Shown here: piece after piece, positions 23,758-31,811 of the stretch
Layout: every line of letters starts with the position of its first letter
Numbering within the stretch: the first letter of the stretch is position 1
DNA from: Arthrobacter sp.
GTDB lineage: Bacteria; Actinomycetota; Actinomycetes; Actinomycetales; Micrococcaceae
NCBI GenBank assembly: GCA_030146405.1
Contig: JASLBS010000088.1
Location: forward strand, 1-32,844
Direction of reading: 5' to 3'
Length of the DNA: 32,844 nucleotides
Notes under the pieces: model-generated
Databases searched by the model: none
Seen by the model: the letters and a program-made list of their open reading frames with translations, nothing else
Told to the model about the DNA's origin: nothing
Translations under genes and position numbers: made by a program

Positions 23758-24396
23758 GTGCGCCGGGATGTGGTACCCGATCCCCGATCGGGCCGAGCCT
23801 TCTACTCGTTCCTCACCTCCGTGGTGGTTCCCCGACCCATCGCGTGGGTCTCCTCCACATCCCCCGACGGTGTGGACAACCTCGCGCCGCACTCCTTCTT
23901 CACCATCGCGTCGGTGAACCCGCCGATCGTCCAGTTCACCTCGGTGGGACGGAAGGACTCGGTACGCAACATCGAGGCCACGGGCGAGTTCGTGGTGAGC
24001 TTCACGCCGGAGCACCTGTTCGAGGCGGTCAACGCCACCGGCACCAACTTCCCGGCCGACGTCAGCGAGTTCGACGCCGCAGGCCTCACCCGGGAGCCGA
24101 GCGCCACCGTACGGCCACCGCGCGTCCTCGAATCCCCCGTGGCCCTCGAGTGCCGTCTGCACGCCACCCAGGAGATGGGCGACTGCACGCTCGTGTTCGG
24201 GGAGGTGCTCCACGCCGTCGTCTCCGAGGACGTGCTCGACGGCGACCACCCCACCATCGGCGCGTTGAACCCCCTCTCCCGGTTGGGCCGGAACGAGTGG
24301 GGTACGGCGGGAAGGATCCGCGATATCACCCGCATCCGCGTGGAGGAGTGGCCGGGGCACTACGGCGCCGCCGGCGGATCGGCGAACCCAGCGTAG
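23758..24396 (+). CDS. Flavin reductase-like (FMN-binding split-barrel) protein
   Basis: A 212-aa protein of the DIM6/NTAB flavin reductase family. FYSFLTSVVVPRPIAWVSS, NLAPHSFFTIASVNPPIVQF and KDSVRNIEATGEFVVSF are the usual FMN-binding segments. It probably reduces or binds FMN, supplying a partner oxygenase or acting on its own substrate. The GTG start lies 5 nt after the upstream stop, so it forms an operon with the NmrA-like gene, a plausible redox pair. Confidence 0.85.
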   Translation: MRRDVVPDPRSGRAFYSFLTSVVVPRPIAWVSSTSPDGVDNLAPHSFFTIASVNPPIVQFTSVGRKDSVRNIEATGEFVVSFTPEHLFEAVNATGTNFPADVSEFDAAGLTREPSATVRPPRVLESPVALECRLHATQEMGDCTLVFGEVLHAVVSEDVLDGDHPTIGALNPLSRLGRNEWGTAGRIRDITRIRVEEWPGHYGAAGGSANPA

Positions 24397-24470
24397 CGCC
24401 GCTCCATCGCAGGGCCACCAGCCTGAAGGAGGAAGGAACATCGGGCAAGACAGCGTTGGCCGCTCCCTAC

Positions 24471-24486
24471 GGCCCGTTGGCGGGCC
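24471..24486. terminator. Short hairpin between converging genes
   Basis: GGCCCG-TTGG-CGGGCC forms a 6-bp GC-only stem in the 96-nt gap between the flavin reductase and PadR stops. It has no T-run, so this is a candidate only. Confidence 0.4.
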
Positions 24487-24492
24487 TGATAC

Positions 24493-25059
24493 TCATCCGG
24501 GGGCCTGCTCGGCTCGGGCACTCAGCACTTGAAGCACGAAGGTACACCAGCCGATGTTCTCCTCTTCGAAGAGTATTCCTCGTTTGAGCGTGAGATAAGG
24601 GCCGATGCTTCTCGATGCCACGAGGTATTCCTCCTCAGAACGCTCGTCGAGAAGAAAGGCCTGCGTCTTCCTGTATCGGCGCAGTTTGTTCTCCGAAGCA
24701 GCGAGTTTTTCTTCGATGTGAGAGTGGATTGCTCCGGAGTCCCCCAGCTCCATGGCCTCGACCTGCACGAGCAACTCGTCCCGAATCGCGATAGGTCTCG
24801 GGGGCCGGCTGGTGAACTCCCGAAGTGCCACACGACCCGCGTCGGTCAGCGAGAAGAGGCGCTTGTTGGGGCGTTTCTCCTGCTCGACCATACGGGCGAC
24901 AACGAGTCCTGCGGCTTCCATCCTGTCGAGCTCCCGATACAGCTGCTGTGACGTCGCTGCCCAATAGCTCGAAACGGTCGCGTCGAAGGCTTTGGAGAGG
25001 TCGTATCCGGAAGGCTCTTCGTATGCAAGAGCGGCGAGAATCGCATGTCGCAACGCCAT
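24493..25059 (-). CDS. PadR family transcriptional regulator
   Basis: A 188-aa regulator with an N-terminal PadR winged helix (MALRHAILAALAYEEPSGYDLSKAFD...QQLYRELDRMEAAGLV) and a C-terminal helical dimerisation domain. PadR proteins usually repress adjacent detoxification or transport genes and respond to small aromatic or drug-like ligands. TACCGT lies 6 nt before the ATG with no Shine-Dalgarno sequence, suggesting a leaderless mRNA. Likely targets are the neighbouring SGNH hydrolase or redox genes, by position. Confidence 0.9.
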   Translation of the reverse strand: MALRHAILAALAYEEPSGYDLSKAFDATVSSYWAATSQQLYRELDRMEAAGLVVARMVEQEKRPNKRLFSLTDAGRVALREFTSRPPRPIAIRDELLVQVEAMELGDSGAIHSHIEEKLAASENKLRRYRKTQAFLLDERSEEEYLVASRSIGPYLTLKRGILFEEENIGWCTFVLQVLSARAEQAPG

Positions 25060-25137
25060 CCTTCAACGGTAGGACACATCGGAATAGGCACATAACCCGG
25101 ATGGTGGCTTCGAACAAGGAAATCGGATTCTCCGGTC

Positions 25138-25944
25138 CTACACCTGTGACTGAGCCGGACCATCTGGTGCGCTGATCCACTTGGTTCCTGTCGATTCCAC
25201 GATGCCGAGCATGGGAAGCTTGGCTGTCCGCCCGTCCCCGGAGGACCGCCCGCGAAGACGACGGTTGAGCCACGGCAGCACGTAGAACCACCACCACCGT
25301 GCTTCGGTGAGGAAGGTCCTCGGAAGTGCCAACTGCTCGAAGGCTGTGTTCCATTCGGAAGAGCCCGCGATGCCCAGGGCATCGGCTGCCCCCAGAGCGA
25401 GGCGTTCGTGTCCCACCTGGGAGAGATGAAGACGGTCAGGTGCCCACGCCCGCGGGTCCTCGAAGACGGTCCCCTCGCTACTGGCGATCGGCAGGACGCC
25501 GAACCGGTCGCACAACTGCTGGTAGATGGCGTTCAAGCGTCGTCGCCGGACGTCGACGAGGCTCCCTGCCGGTGAGATGTCCGAGAGGTCGGGAATCGGC
25601 ACGAACATCACTTCGGCTCCCGACTCCTTGAAAGCCGTGACCAGTTCGGTGAGTCCCGCGCACAGGGCATCGAAATCGACGCGTGGTCGCAGGATATCGT
25701 TCATGCCGGCTGTGATGGTGACGAGGTCGGGACCAAGACCCAGTGCCCGGTCCAGCTGGTGATCGCGGACCTGGTCTGTCTTGTATCCGCGGACGGAGAG
25801 ATTCGCATATTCGACGGGCCCGTGCTGGAGAGTGAGCAGACCAGCGAGGCGATCCGTCCATCCACGCGGTGTTCCGTCCGGCCATGGAAGATCCCCCACC
25901 CCTTCCGAAAGACTGTCCCCGATCGCGACATATCGATAGCTCAT
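25138..25944 (-). CDS. SGNH/GDSL-family hydrolase (second copy)
   Basis: A 268-aa SGNH hydrolase built like the one at 22002-22805: IGDSLSEGVGD with Ser11, NLSVRG, TAGMND and DRLHLSQVGH. Similar length and shared blocks make the two paralogues, although they differ through most of their sequence. Here the third block has Met in place of the second Gly (GMND). GGGGA lies 7 nt before the ATG. It lies upstream of and codirectional with the PadR gene, 78 nt away. Confidence 0.88.
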   Translation of the reverse strand: MSYRYVAIGDSLSEGVGDLPWPDGTPRGWTDRLAGLLTLQHGPVEYANLSVRGYKTDQVRDHQLDRALGLGPDLVTITAGMNDILRPRVDFDALCAGLTELVTAFKESGAEVMFVPIPDLSDISPAGSLVDVRRRRLNAIYQQLCDRFGVLPIASSEGTVFEDPRAWAPDRLHLSQVGHERLALGAADALGIAGSSEWNTAFEQLALPRTFLTEARWWWFYVLPWLNRRLRGRSSGDGRTAKLPMLGIVESTGTKWISAPDGPAQSQV

Positions 25945-26116
25945 AGCAGTTCCCCTGGTGAGAGTTACGGACGCCGGCCAACCCCGAACTGCGTTCGGAT
26001 CAGGGCGTAGCTTCATGTGCACAGCGGGTTGCCGATGCAATGAACAGCACGGATCGGGGAGAGCCCCGTCGTCGAGGAATGCGGCGCACGAACCCCTTTC
26101 GGCGTCCCCCTTGATC

Positions 26117-26148
26117 GACTATATACTCAACTTTTTGAGTATATAGTC
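26117..26148. promoter_or_regulatory. Perfect 14-bp AT-rich palindrome
   Basis: GACTATATACTCAA-CTTT-TTGAGTATATAGTC is a perfect inverted repeat with 14-bp arms (26117-26130 and 26135-26148). It is far more AT-rich than its surroundings and contains TATACT on both strands. It is the only clear signal in the 406-nt stretch between the SGNH gene and the broken VOC gene (25945-26350), where I see no gene. It looks like an operator for a dimeric regulator, perhaps over divergent promoters. Confidence 0.65.
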
Positions 26149-26350
26149 CGTTGCGCTTCATCAGCGAAGATCGAGTGATGTGGGCGGATCCTGCGGCGAG
26201 CGCATGGACCACCGACGGGGCGCGTTGCCTGGAGGCCGACAACCTCTCGTGGACGTAGGTGACCCCTGCGGGCGGCCACTCCCGGCTCCACAGCATGAAT
26301 ACACCACCTGTTGCCGGGATCCTCGGTCGGGGGCCTCTTCGAAAGGCATC

Positions 26351-26742
26351 ATGATGAAACTCGAAGCAGTGAGCAGCTTCGTCGACGACCAGCAGCGGGT
26401 GCTCGACTTCTCTACGCAGCGACTCGGCTTCGCCGTAGCCGCCGATGAGCCCACGGTGAGAGCCGCTGGCTCACCGTTGTCGATCCTGACCGCCCGGACG
26501 GTACGCAGATCTCCCTCGAGCCCAAGGGTCATCCGGCCACCGCACCGTTCGCCGAGGCCCTCGTCGCCGACGGTATACCGTTCTGCGTGCTCGGGGTCGC
26601 TGACGTTCAGGCAGAGTACGACAGGCTGAACGCACTCGGTGTCACCTTCACCCGACCACCGACCGCCATGGGTCCCGTCATCGTGGCCGTACTCGACGAC
26701 ACGGTCGGGAACCTCCTGCAGCTCGCGCGGTCCATCGGCTGA
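26351..26742 (+). pseudogene. Frameshifted VOC (glyoxalase/bleomycin-resistance) family gene
   Basis: Translation starts MMKLEAVSSFVDDQQRVLDFSTQRLGFAVAADEP in one frame. After about 26460 the family sequence continues in another frame: RWLTVVDPDRPDGTQISLEP... to DTVGNLLQLARSIG and a TGA at 26740. A net shift of one base near 26455-26464 breaks the gene. The two halves together make a normal single-domain VOC protein of about 130 aa, so this is a recent disruption or a sequencing error. Confidence 0.8.
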
Positions 26743-26905
26743 GGTGAAGAGCCCTCTGCTGAACCGATTCCTGCTCCCGAGTACCAGCGCCCGGCTGATC
26801 CTCTGCTGGAGCGTCGCCGGCTACTCGGAAGCGTGTTCCGCCATAGCCGTCACGAACATCGTGAAGGTAGGGTGCTGGCATACATCGCATGCGTGAGGAA
26901 TCTCG

Positions 26906-27328
26906 ATGCAGAACGTGAACAGCTTCTACCCCGTCCTTGCCGTTCACGACCCGCGGGCAGCGGCTGACTTCTTCACCGAGCACCTCGGTTTCGTCGAGAC
27001 GTTCGCAACGGACTGGTACGTGAGCCTGCGTCGCGACGTCCACGAAGTGGCTTTTCTGTCCTACTCCCACCCGACGCTCCCCGAGGGTTTCCGGACGCCG
27101 GTCAGCGGGATGTTGCTCAACGTGGAAGTCGACGACGCCGCGGCAGAATACGGTCGCCTGGCCGAGCGCGCCGAGGTTCCGGTACGCCTACCTCTTCGTG
27201 ACGAGGAGTTCGGGCAGCGCCACTTCATCATGGAAGCACCCGAAGGGATACTCGTCGATGTCATCGAGGTGATCGATCCGTCCCCCGCCTTCCTTGCTGC
27301 CTACCAGACGGACGGTGAGGAGAACTGA
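26906..27328 (+). CDS. VOC family protein (glyoxalase-like)
   Basis: A 140-aa vicinal-oxygen-chelate protein. It has the paired beta-alpha-beta-beta-beta pattern, with VLAVHDPRAAADFFTEHLGF at the start and NVEVDDAAAEYGRLAER in the second half, and ends RHFIMEAPEGILVDVIE. Possible metal ligands are the His in RHF and the Glu in VDVIE. Members include glyoxalases, dioxygenases and antibiotic-binding proteins; the ligand here is unknown. GAGGAAT lies before the ATG. It follows the broken VOC gene by 163 nt, but the two are not close copies. Confidence 0.85.
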   Translation: MQNVNSFYPVLAVHDPRAAADFFTEHLGFVETFATDWYVSLRRDVHEVAFLSYSHPTLPEGFRTPVSGMLLNVEVDDAAAEYGRLAERAEVPVRLPLRDEEFGQRHFIMEAPEGILVDVIEVIDPSPAFLAAYQTDGEEN

Positions 27329-27645
27329 TCAAGAGGGATCGCCGCTGAGACGGCGCTCGCCATGAGCGCCGTCGGCTCCCCCTTCACCGCGGAGCGACGT
27401 GCGGCAACGTCGGGCTCAGCACTGGGTGTCCGGTCGCTCCGGCGGAATTCTCCGGCGCAACAGGGAGGTACCGCCACGAAGGAAAGCAGAACTGCACCCA
27501 TGTCTGGGGCCAGTCGTGCATATGGTCCCGCTGCCTGCGCTGCACGCCCGCGCTCCTCGTGCAGATCCGAGCCAAGAACCTCGAGGCAGCATCTCAGCAA
27601 TGACGCTGCCTCCTATTTCGCCGCTGGAGCCGATGACCGCGACCC
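27329..27645. other. Gene-free stretch after the VOC gene
   Basis: About 317 nt between the converging VOC and aldo/keto reductase genes. Apart from a hairpin at 27349-27373, no frame gives a recognisable protein. Open frames exist on both strands with mixed composition and could be a decayed gene, but none has a good start. Confidence 0.4.
27349..27373. terminator. Hairpin terminator after the VOC gene
   Basis: GACGGCGCTC-GCCAT-GAGCGCCGTC is a perfect 10-bp stem with a 5-nt loop, 20 nt past the VOC stop. No T-run follows. Confidence 0.6.
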
Positions 27646-28650
27646 TTATGCGGGGCGCGTTTCGGGGGAGACGGTCTTGGCCGGGTCGGCTTCGGCTAGG
27701 TCACCGATCGCCGCGTCGATCTTCTTCATCAGGCCGGGCTCGAGCGTGACCCCGGCGGCCGTAACGTTCGACCTGACCTGCTCGGGGCGCGAGGCACCGA
27801 TGATCGCCGAGGCCACGTTCTTGTTCTGCAGCACCCATGCGATTGCAAGCTGCGCCATGGTGAGGCCGGCTTCGTCCGCGATGGGGGCGAGCTTCTGCAC
27901 ACCGGTGAGGACTTCGTCGTCCATCCAGCGCTTGATCATGTCCGCGCCGCCCTTGTCATCTGAGGCACGGGTACCCTGCTCGGGCTGCTGCCCCGGCTTG
28001 TACTTGCCCGTCAGCACACCCTGGGCCACCGGTGACCAGACGATCTGCGACAGCCCGAGCTCCTCCGAGGCAGGGATGACCTCACCCTCGATGACGCGCC
28101 ACAGCATGGAGTACTGGGGCTGGTTGGAGATCAGCTGGAAACCGAGTTCCTTCGCGAGGGCGTGACCGTCCCGGATCTGCTGGGCCGTCCACTCACTGAC
28201 CCCGATGTACAGGGCCTTGCCCTGGTGCACGACGTCGGCGAACGCCTGCATGGTTTCCTCGAGCGGTGTCTCGTGGTCGTACCGGTGAGCTTGATACAGA
28301 TCCACGTAATCGGTCTGGAGTCGCTCCAGCGACCCGTCAATGGACTCCATGATGTGCTTGCGGGACAGTCCGGTGTCATTGTGGCCCTTGAGGCCCGTGG
28401 GCCAGTAGACCTTCGTGAGGATTTCGAGCGATTGGCGGCGTTCACCCTTCAGCGCCTCACCGAGCACGGTCTCCGCTGCGGTGTTCGCATAGGCGTCCGC
28501 CGTGTCGAAGGTGGTGATACCGACGTCGAGCGCGGCGCGCACGCACTGCGTGGCCACGTCGCTCTCGACCTGCGAGCCGTGCGTGAGCCAGTTGCCGTAG
28601 GTGATTTCCGAGATCTTGAGCCCACTATTTCCGAGATATTTGAAGTCCAT
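27646..28650 (-). CDS. Aldo/keto reductase, Kv-beta/YhdN-like
   Basis: A 334-aa aldo/keto reductase of the Kv-beta-related group. The tetrad is visible as DTADAYANTAAE (Asp, Tyr), ILTKVYWP (Lys) and YQAHRYD (His). The C-terminal IIGASRPEQVRSN is the NADP-phosphate loop typical of this group. It is larger than the AKR at 2584-3396 and belongs to a different subfamily. TAGCAT lies 7 nt upstream of the ATG with no Shine-Dalgarno sequence, indicating leaderless expression. The substrate is unknown. Confidence 0.9.
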   Translation of the reverse strand: MDFKYLGNSGLKISEITYGNWLTHGSQVESDVATQCVRAALDVGITTFDTADAYANTAAETVLGEALKGERRQSLEILTKVYWPTGLKGHNDTGLSRKHIMESIDGSLERLQTDYVDLYQAHRYDHETPLEETMQAFADVVHQGKALYIGVSEWTAQQIRDGHALAKELGFQLISNQPQYSMLWRVIEGEVIPASEELGLSQIVWSPVAQGVLTGKYKPGQQPEQGTRASDDKGGADMIKRWMDDEVLTGVQKLAPIADEAGLTMAQLAIAWVLQNKNVASAIIGASRPEQVRSNVTAAGVTLEPGLMKKIDAAIGDLAEADPAKTVSPETRPA

Positions 28651-28810
28651 GATTCTGATGCTAACTACGAGGCGGAATGAAGGACAGGGCTGCCCAACAC
28701 CGAGCTACCCGCCCTGTGGAGGGAGCTGGTGTTGGGTTGGCATCGCGTGGGTCGTGTGGGCAGAGACACCTGGCATGTGCGACGTGCGCGATCAATAAGG
28801 ACGCGGCCGA

Positions 28811-28844
28811 AGAGCCGGGTTGACGTCAGAGCCGGGTTGACGTC
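28811..28844. repeat. Perfect 17-bp tandem repeat
   Basis: AGAGCCGGGTTGACGTC occurs twice head-to-tail (28811-28827 and 28828-28844) with no mismatch. It lies in the 341-nt gene-free region (28651-28991) between the aldo/keto reductase and the MerR gene. Each copy contains TTGACG, a possible -35 element, and a GACGTC palindrome. I see no gene elsewhere in that stretch. Confidence 0.75.
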
Positions 28845-28991
28845 GCAGGCGGTCGGGCGGTGGCGGGCCGGTTCGTGGAGCATCGGATTGCGGGCTGGGC
28901 GCCGGGGGAGGGGGTGCTTTGGGTTGCACCTTCCGTAGCGTGATGTGATCCGCTGGACTTACGTCCCGCACCATTCAGGAAGGCTCCGCTC

Positions 28992-29903
28992 ATGTATTTG
29001 TCCTTCATCCCGCCGCGTCGGGTCAAGATCGGTGACGCGGCATCGTTCGTCGGCACCACTCCGCGGGCGATCCGTCACTACCACGAGATCGGCCTGCTCC
29101 CCGAGCCCGAGCGGGGCAGCGACGGCCACCGCCGCTACGGCTACGAAGAAATGATCCGGCTGCTATGGATCCGCAAGATGGCCGACGCCGGAATCGCCCT
29201 GCACGACATCCGTGACGCCTTCACTGACGCGACTCCTGCCGGTGCCACCAATGACCACGGCGACCACGGCGTCGCGGGTACCTTGGAACGGCTGGAGAGA
29301 ACCCTTCTGACCCAGGAAGCAGAACTGCAGCGGCAGCGTACTGCCGTGCAGCGTATGCGTACCCGCGGCAGCAGGATGGGTCTGCTCTCCGACTTCGTCA
29401 CCAGCCGCCTCGAGAGCCTGCCCGAGGGCTCCCTGCGCCAGACGGACCTGGATAACCTGCTGGTCATCGAGCGAATCTTCGGCCCGCTCGGTGCGGCCAT
29501 CAACGCCACCCGTTACATCGCTTTGGCTACCCACCCGGGTCTGCGGGAAGAATCTGATCGTGTTGATGCCGCCGAGGAGGCACTCGATGACACGATCGCT
29601 GTCGACGACCCCCGCGTGGCACAGGTGGCCGCCCAACGCCATGCCTTCGAACAGGCATTGCATGTCGTCCTCGAGGATTCCGGACTAACGGACGACGATG
29701 CGATCCTCGACTCCTGGGATGCTCTACACCCCGATACCGCTGACGAAGGTGAAAAAGAAGCTGACCACGGCTCTGACAGAAAGCAGGGGTCCATGAGCGC
29801 ACTTGAAGCCATCACAAAGATGCCCTACGACTTCTCCCCCGCCCGCCTTCGCTGCATCGAACTAGCCGAAGAACTCGCCGCCCACGAGTCACCCACATCG
29901 TGA
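28992..29903 (+). CDS. MerR family transcriptional regulator
   Basis: A 303-aa regulator. The N-terminal MerR helix-turn-helix is clear (VKIGDAASFVGTTPRAIRHYHEIGLLPEPERGSDGHRRYGYEEMIRLLWIRKMADAGIALHDI). A coiled-coil dimerisation helix follows (ERLERTLLTQEAELQRQRTAVQRMR). The remaining 190 residues are a long helical C-terminal effector domain of no recognised family, larger than in typical metal-sensing MerR proteins. AGGAAGG precedes the ATG. TTGCACCTTCC lies upstream, and ACCTTCC resembles a MerR half-site. Confidence 0.88.
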   Translation: MYLSFIPPRRVKIGDAASFVGTTPRAIRHYHEIGLLPEPERGSDGHRRYGYEEMIRLLWIRKMADAGIALHDIRDAFTDATPAGATNDHGDHGVAGTLERLERTLLTQEAELQRQRTAVQRMRTRGSRMGLLSDFVTSRLESLPEGSLRQTDLDNLLVIERIFGPLGAAINATRYIALATHPGLREESDRVDAAEEALDDTIAVDDPRVAQVAAQRHAFEQALHVVLEDSGLTDDDAILDSWDALHPDTADEGEKEADHGSDRKQGSMSALEAITKMPYDFSPARLRCIELAEELAAHESPTS

Positions 29904-29915
29904 ACAAGGCCTGGT

Positions 29916-29930
29916 GTCCTGAGTCAGGAC
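29916..29930. promoter_or_regulatory. 15-bp palindrome between MerR and XRE genes
   Basis: GTCCTGAGTCAGGAC is a perfect 7-bp inverted repeat around a single base, 13 nt past the MerR stop. It has no loop, so a protein-binding site is more likely than a terminator. Confidence 0.3.
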
Positions 29931-30020
29931 GTCAGGTGTCGACCGATGTGCCGAGGCTACAGGGCCTTTCCACAGGTCCGAACAAGACGTGGACCCGACC
30001 GTTGGGAGATCAGCGGAGCC

Positions 30021-30863
30021 TCATCGAGACGCCGCTTGTTCTGCCCCCCAGCTGGCCAGGAACGGCAGTCTCCGTGCCGTGTGGGAATCGGGCTGGACCG
30101 TGTAGGTGACGAGGACCTGATCGACGGCTCGTGGTGATGTAACTGTCTCGATATCGAAGGACAGTTCTCCGACCACCGGGTGCAGGATCCGTTTTGCCGC
30201 CGAGGCGTAGTCCTGCACACTGTGGTCATCCCACCACTGCGCTGCATCCCCATCCCGTGACCGCAACTCGTCGATCAGGGCAATCAGTCGTTCATCGTCA
30301 GGGTGGCGGCCCAGTTCTCCACGCAGAGCAGCGATCGACGTTGCGGCGAAATGCGCCCAGTTCACGATGCGCTCCCGAGCGAGGGGGTCGAAGAACATGA
30401 ACCGAGCCAGGGACGTCGACGGCCGGAGGCCTTCAAGTACTGCAGTGAGAAGCGCGTTGGTGGCCAGCACCTCAGCGCGGCGGCCGAGCACGAGAGCCGG
30501 CACATGATCCATCGCCGTCATCAGTCTCAGTAGTCCCGGGTCGGCTTGCTGAGGGGCCGGTGATGCGACACATGACCGACTGGAAGGGTTGGCCAGAGCG
30601 AGGAGATGCTTCCGTTCCACCTCGTTCAAGCGCAGAGCCCGGGCCAGCGCATCGAGCACGCTACCGGAGACATTCGCCTGCCGTCCTTGCTCGAGCCGGC
30701 TGTAGTAGTCCGAACTCATGCCCGCCAGCACCGCGAGTTCCTCCTTGCGCAGGCCGGGCACCCGGCGTGGTCCGGGAAAGGCCTCGATACCGGCCGCAGT
30801 CGGGGTCAGAGCGTCCCGACGAGAGCGCAGGAACGTTCCGAGTTGTGTCCGATCGACGATCAT
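30021..30863 (-). CDS. XRE-type regulator with MmyB-like ligand domain
   Basis: A 280-aa regulator. The N-terminal helix-turn-helix (LGTFLRSRRDALTP...RVPGLRKEELAVLAGMSSDYYSRLEQGR) is of the HTH_31 type. The C-terminal part is the MmyB-like, PAS-fold ligand-binding domain (PALVLGRRAEVLATNAL, WAHFAATSIAALR, HPVVGELSFDIET). Members commonly control a neighbouring short-chain dehydrogenase, and here one is divergent at 30965. TACAGT lies 6 nt before the ATG, so the transcript is probably leaderless. Confidence 0.9.
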   Translation of the reverse strand: MIVDRTQLGTFLRSRRDALTPTAAGIEAFPGPRRVPGLRKEELAVLAGMSSDYYSRLEQGRQANVSGSVLDALARALRLNEVERKHLLALANPSSRSCVASPAPQQADPGLLRLMTAMDHVPALVLGRRAEVLATNALLTAVLEGLRPSTSLARFMFFDPLARERIVNWAHFAATSIAALRGELGRHPDDERLIALIDELRSRDGDAAQWWDDHSVQDYASAAKRILHPVVGELSFDIETVTSPRAVDQVLVTYTVQPDSHTARRLPFLASWGAEQAASR

Positions 30864-30869
30864 CTCCTC

Positions 30870-30956
30870 ACTGTAGATCTCATCGCCTGTCCGAACGTGG
30901 TCCTGCCGTGCCCTGGTTGAGCAGGGTCTGGCTCGAGTTGTGGGCTGGCATCTACA
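30870..30956. promoter_or_regulatory. Divergent promoters sharing ATCTACA
   Basis: The -10 of the XRE gene (TACAGT, 30875-30870 minus) and of the SDR gene (TACAAC, 30953-30958 plus) both lie in the heptamer ATCTACA (30878-30872 minus; 30950-30956 plus). Each -10 is 6 nt from its start codon. The shared heptamer may be an operator for the XRE protein. Confidence 0.45.
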
Positions 30957-30964
30957 ACTGACTC

Positions 30965-31750
30965 ATGACAACGAACGCCACACCCATCACGACGACTCCT
31001 CTCGACGGGCGGACTGCTCTCGTCACTGGTTCCACCAGCGGCATCGGAGCCGCCATCGCCGACACCTTGGCCGCAGCGGGCGCCCATGTCGTGGTGAGCG
31101 GACGCAACCACACCCGAGGAGCCGAGGTCACGGCTCGCATCAAGGACAGCGGTGGTCGCGCGGACTTCCTCGCGGTCGACCTGGCGGGCGATTACAACGA
31201 GATCAGGCAATTCGTCACGGACGCGACGGCCTTACTGGGAGGTCGCGTCGACATCTTCGTCAATAACGCGGGCATCTATCCTGCAACGACGACCGCTGAC
31301 CTCACCGATGACGACCTCGACGCGATGCTCGCGGTCAACATCCGGGCTCCACACGTACTCGCCGCGTCCATCCTTCCCGCAATGGCAGACGCCGGAGGCG
31401 GTGTGGTGATCAACGTCGGCTCGTGGATGGCATCGGTCGGCAGCCCCTTCGCCGCCCTGTACACGGCGACCAAGGCGGCCATCGAACAACTCACCAGATC
31501 CTGGGCCGCCGAGTTCGGCGCACAGGGCGTCCGCGTCAACACGGTCTCCCCGGGTGCAACTCTCACCCCCGGCAATGAAGCAGCCCGCACCGTCCTCGAC
31601 GCGATGACCGCCACGACTCCGGCAGGCGTTGTCGTGCAGCCCCAGGACGTAGCACAGGGCGTACTGTTCCTGGCATCGGACACTTCCCGGATGATCCACG
31701 GAAGCATCCTTTCCATCGACGGCGGGATCTCCTCGACCCGGTCGGCATGA
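30965..31750 (+). CDS. SDR family oxidoreductase (classical)
   Basis: A 261-aa classical SDR. The cofactor motif GSTSGIG, NNAG, and the catalytic Ser (NVGSWMAS) with YTATK are present. The C-terminal SILSIDGGISSTRSA closes the Rossmann fold. The substrate is unknown; this type often acts with an XRE/MmyB repressor in xenobiotic or aldehyde response. It is the first gene of a two-gene unit, 61 nt before the second SDR. Confidence 0.92.
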   Translation: MTTNATPITTTPLDGRTALVTGSTSGIGAAIADTLAAAGAHVVVSGRNHTRGAEVTARIKDSGGRADFLAVDLAGDYNEIRQFVTDATALLGGRVDIFVNNAGIYPATTTADLTDDDLDAMLAVNIRAPHVLAASILPAMADAGGGVVINVGSWMASVGSPFAALYTATKAAIEQLTRSWAAEFGAQGVRVNTVSPGATLTPGNEAARTVLDAMTATTPAGVVVQPQDVAQGVLFLASDTSRMIHGSILSIDGGISSTRSA

Positions 31751-31811
31751 CGCCAGCCCTGCCACGAACGGTGACAACCTTTCCGCCTACCTCCGAGACA
31801 GGGCACCTGCC

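Noticed and set aside
26000..26296. Minus-strand open frame of 98 codons across the palindrome region
   Set aside because: No recognisable domain; it crosses the 14-bp palindrome and likely promoter sequences.
27301..27600. Minus-strand frames as a possible gene remnant or MFS tail
   Set aside because: No continuous motif could be recognised in any frame; kept only as a gene-free stretch.
28790..28830. GGCTCTTCGGCC (minus strand) as a possible ISL3-type inverted-repeat end
   Set aside because: Only the first eight bases look like such ends and there is no transposase or partner repeat in the window.
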